From Methylobacter luteus IMV-B-3098 (GTDB lineage: Bacteria; Pseudomonadota; Gammaproteobacteria; Methylococcales; Methylomonadaceae): 64,000 nt of DNA. The notes beneath the pieces are model-generated. The model was not told the DNA's origin. It ran no database searches and saw only the letters and a list, made by a program, of their open reading frames with translations. The DNA lies in contig NZ_KE386569.1 of assembly GCF_000427625.1 (NCBI RefSeq), positions 3,983,212-4,047,211 on the forward strand, in the 5' to 3' direction. Below, in pieces: positions 62,886 through 64,000 of the stretch (its first letter is position 1; every line of letters starts with the position of its first letter). The translations under genes and the position numbers were made by a program.

Positions 62886-62928
62886 ATGGCCATATGGCGG
62901 ATGATTCGTAGGGTGGATTCGTCTTGGC
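62886..62928 (+). repeat. 43-bp direct repeat, right copy
   Basis: It begins ATGGCCATATGGCGGATGA. Seven of 43 positions differ from the copy at 56971-57013. It starts 3 nt after the stop of the zinc-ribbon gene and opens a 78-codon ORF (to 63122) that I regard as a repeat-derived shadow. Confidence 0.65.
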
Positions 62929-63021
62929 AATCCACCAACAAACGGAGCCTTGCAACCGTAACGTTCACCAATATACTTGGCCTGCTTGAAATGGCGGTTT
63001 GCTGCGCAAAACCGCCCTACG
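62907..63021. repeat. MITE-like element with CGTAGGGTGG ends
   Basis: The ends CGTAGGGTGG (62907-62916) and CCGCCCTACG (63012-63021) are inverted with 9 of 10 matches, and inside the right end GGCGGTTT/AAACCGCC forms a hairpin. This is the same style as the element at 9614-9687. The left end lies inside the right copy of the 43-bp repeat, so that repeat is probably a relic of such elements. Confidence 0.55.
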
Positions 63022-63134
63022 TCGTTGTTGCAAGCAAAGCTCTGCAAGCTGTTGAGCAATATAGCTTACGGGCTTACAACATCTTCAATGAGTTTCCGAA
63101 TAGTAAAATTAAGACAATTTAATGAGAACCAACT

Positions 63135-63917
63135 ATGAAAATTGAAGCGCTACGGATAAAGAATTTTAAAGCCTTTAAAGAAGTCGAAATGCAGGATATT
63201 CCAGCTTTTTGCGTAATTGTAGGCGCGAACGGCACAGGTAAAAGCACGCTGTTTAATATTTTTGGTTTTCTGAAAGATGCCTTAACGACTAACGTAACAA
63301 CAGCTCTAATAAAACAAGGTGGTAATCGAGGTTTTCAGGAAGTTAGAAGTCGTAATAGTGAGGGTTCAATTGAAATTGAAATTAAATTCCGGGAAGACTC
63401 AACCAGCCCCTTAGTAACATATTTGTTGCAAATCAATGAACGCAATGGCAAGGCCGTTGTAGAAAGGGAAATTTTAAAATACCGACGCGGTAGTGGTGGA
63501 CAGCCATGGCATTTTTTAGATTTTCGTGAAGGCAAAGGCGTTGCAGTTATCAATGAGCTGGAGACGGTTCGAGACATCAACGACTTAAAACGAGAAGAGC
63601 AATCGCTAAAATCCCCTGACATTTTGGCTGTTAAAGGTTTAGCGCAGTTTGAACGCTTTCCCGCTGTAGTGGCTTTAGGTAATTTAATCGAAAATTGGCA
63701 TGTTTCAGATTTTCACATAAGCAAGGCAAGACCCGAACAAGAGACAAGTTATGCCGAGCATCTCTCTCGTGAAGGCGAAAATTTGTCGTTAGTTATTCAA
63801 TATCTTTATCAATTCCATAACAAGATTTTTGAAGAAATTGTCCGCAAGATGAAGCATCGCGTTCCTGGCATTACAAAGGTTGAGGCTAGAGCAATTATCT
63901 ATTACGTAGAAACATAG
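63135..63917 (+). CDS. RecF/SMC-like AAA ATPase, C-terminally truncated
   Basis: 260 residues. N-terminus MKIEALRIKNFKAFKEVEMQDIPAFCVIVGANGTGKSTLFNIFGFLKDAL with an intact Walker A (GANGTGKS). The sequence proceeds normally through VALGNLIENWHVSDFHI and FHNKIFEEIVRKMKHRVPGITKVEARAI, but then ends IIYYVET-stop. Full-length members (about 370-400 residues) continue with the ABC-signature/Walker B region, which is missing. It is therefore truncated, probably non-functional or needing another subunit. These ATPases pair with nucleases or TOPRIM/DUF4276 partners in defence-like modules. GAGAA precedes the ATG. Confidence 0.75.
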   Translation: MKIEALRIKNFKAFKEVEMQDIPAFCVIVGANGTGKSTLFNIFGFLKDALTTNVTTALIKQGGNRGFQEVRSRNSEGSIEIEIKFREDSTSPLVTYLLQINERNGKAVVEREILKYRRGSGGQPWHFLDFREGKGVAVINELETVRDINDLKREEQSLKSPDILAVKGLAQFERFPAVVALGNLIENWHVSDFHISKARPEQETSYAEHLSREGENLSLVIQYLYQFHNKIFEEIVRKMKHRVPGITKVEARAIIYYVET

Positions 63918-63922
63918 CCTGA

Positions 63923-64000
63923 ATGCCTGAAGAGATTGAGGCACTCATCCGCTTGAAACTCATCCAACAGCTTACCAATGAGTTGCCAGAGCTTGTCGTA
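63923..64000 (+). CDS. Start of an unidentified gene (runs off window)
   Basis: ATG at 63923 opens MPEEIEALIRLKLIQQLTNE then LPELVV, without a stop to the window end. It begins 5 nt after the stop of the truncated ATPase. The helical, acidic start does not identify a family. It could be the next gene of the module or the remnant of what replaced the ATPase C-terminus. Confidence 0.4.
   Translation, partial: MPEEIEALIRLKLIQQLTNELPELVV

Noticed and set aside
1..64000. CRISPR arrays
   Set aside because: No series of regularly spaced identical 24-40 bp repeats was seen; the repeats found are isolated palindromes, a peptide-coding tandem repeat and one direct-repeat pair.

Overview
The window is chromosomal DNA of a Gram-negative bacterium, most likely a gammaproteobacterium. 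The evidence is an aa3-type cytochrome oxidase operon, lipoprotein and Sec signal peptides, a GGDEF protein and glycogen genes. Short REP/MITE-like inverted repeats and single-heme cytochromes would suit a methylotroph-like lineage, but nothing here proves a genus. Base composition is uneven: the first 9.4 kb is visibly GC-rich, the injection-system locus is intermediate, and the DNA around 9.8-10.6, 36.6-37.2 and 52-55 kb is AT-rich.

Layout. (1) 1-9.3 kb, minus strand: a tightly overlapping respiratory operon. In transcription order it encodes a flavin/heme-type membrane oxidoreductase, oxidase subunit II with a fused cytochrome c, a fused subunit I+III, a small membrane protein, a CtaG-type assembly factor, a multi-heme cytochrome c, FtsH, and the start of a cation P-type ATPase that leaves the window. 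(2) 9.8-36.6 kb, minus strand: a complete extracellular contractile injection system (eCIS, Afp/PVC-like). It has cap (DUF4255), an unknown protein, sheath, two tube proteins, DUF5908, LysM tube-cap/hub protein, VgrG spike, gp25 and PAAR, two very large baseplate proteins, a 1339-residue protein in the tail-fibre position, tape measure, a 1138-residue eCIS-core (DUF4157) protein that is the best cargo/effector candidate, and the AAA+ ATPase. A methyltransferase follows. (3) 37.2-37.9 kb: a VapBC-like toxin-antitoxin pair with an operator-like repeat region. (4) 38.2-51.7 kb: CoA-disulfide-reductase/rhodanese fusion, GH13 glucosidase, a giant kinase-like/AAA/GAF/GGDEF regulator whose kinase domain lacks its catalytic aspartates, a periplasmic cytochrome-like protein, a cupin, a lipoprotein and GlgC. 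(5) 51.9-55 kb: a graveyard of decayed IS630, IS3 and probable IS110 transposase fragments around a tRNA-Gln(CUG), with two small ORFs. (6) 55-56.9 kb: a secreted lipase-like hydrolase and a small secreted protein. (7) 57.2-62.9 kb: a five-gene operon (TPR protein, mini J-protein, GrpE-like, divergent DnaK, zinc-ribbon protein) flanked by two 43-bp direct repeats. (8) 63.1 kb-end: a truncated RecF/SMC-like ATPase and the start of another gene.

The two best candidates for poorly described biology are the eCIS with its DUF4157 protein, whose C-terminal tail carries an HNH-like Asp-His...His-Trp cluster, and the divergent Hsp70 operon. In the latter the J-protein lacks the canonical HPD histidine and the Hsp70 lacks the autophosphorylated threonine. 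All assignments are by eye from motifs and gene order; no database search or structure prediction was run.
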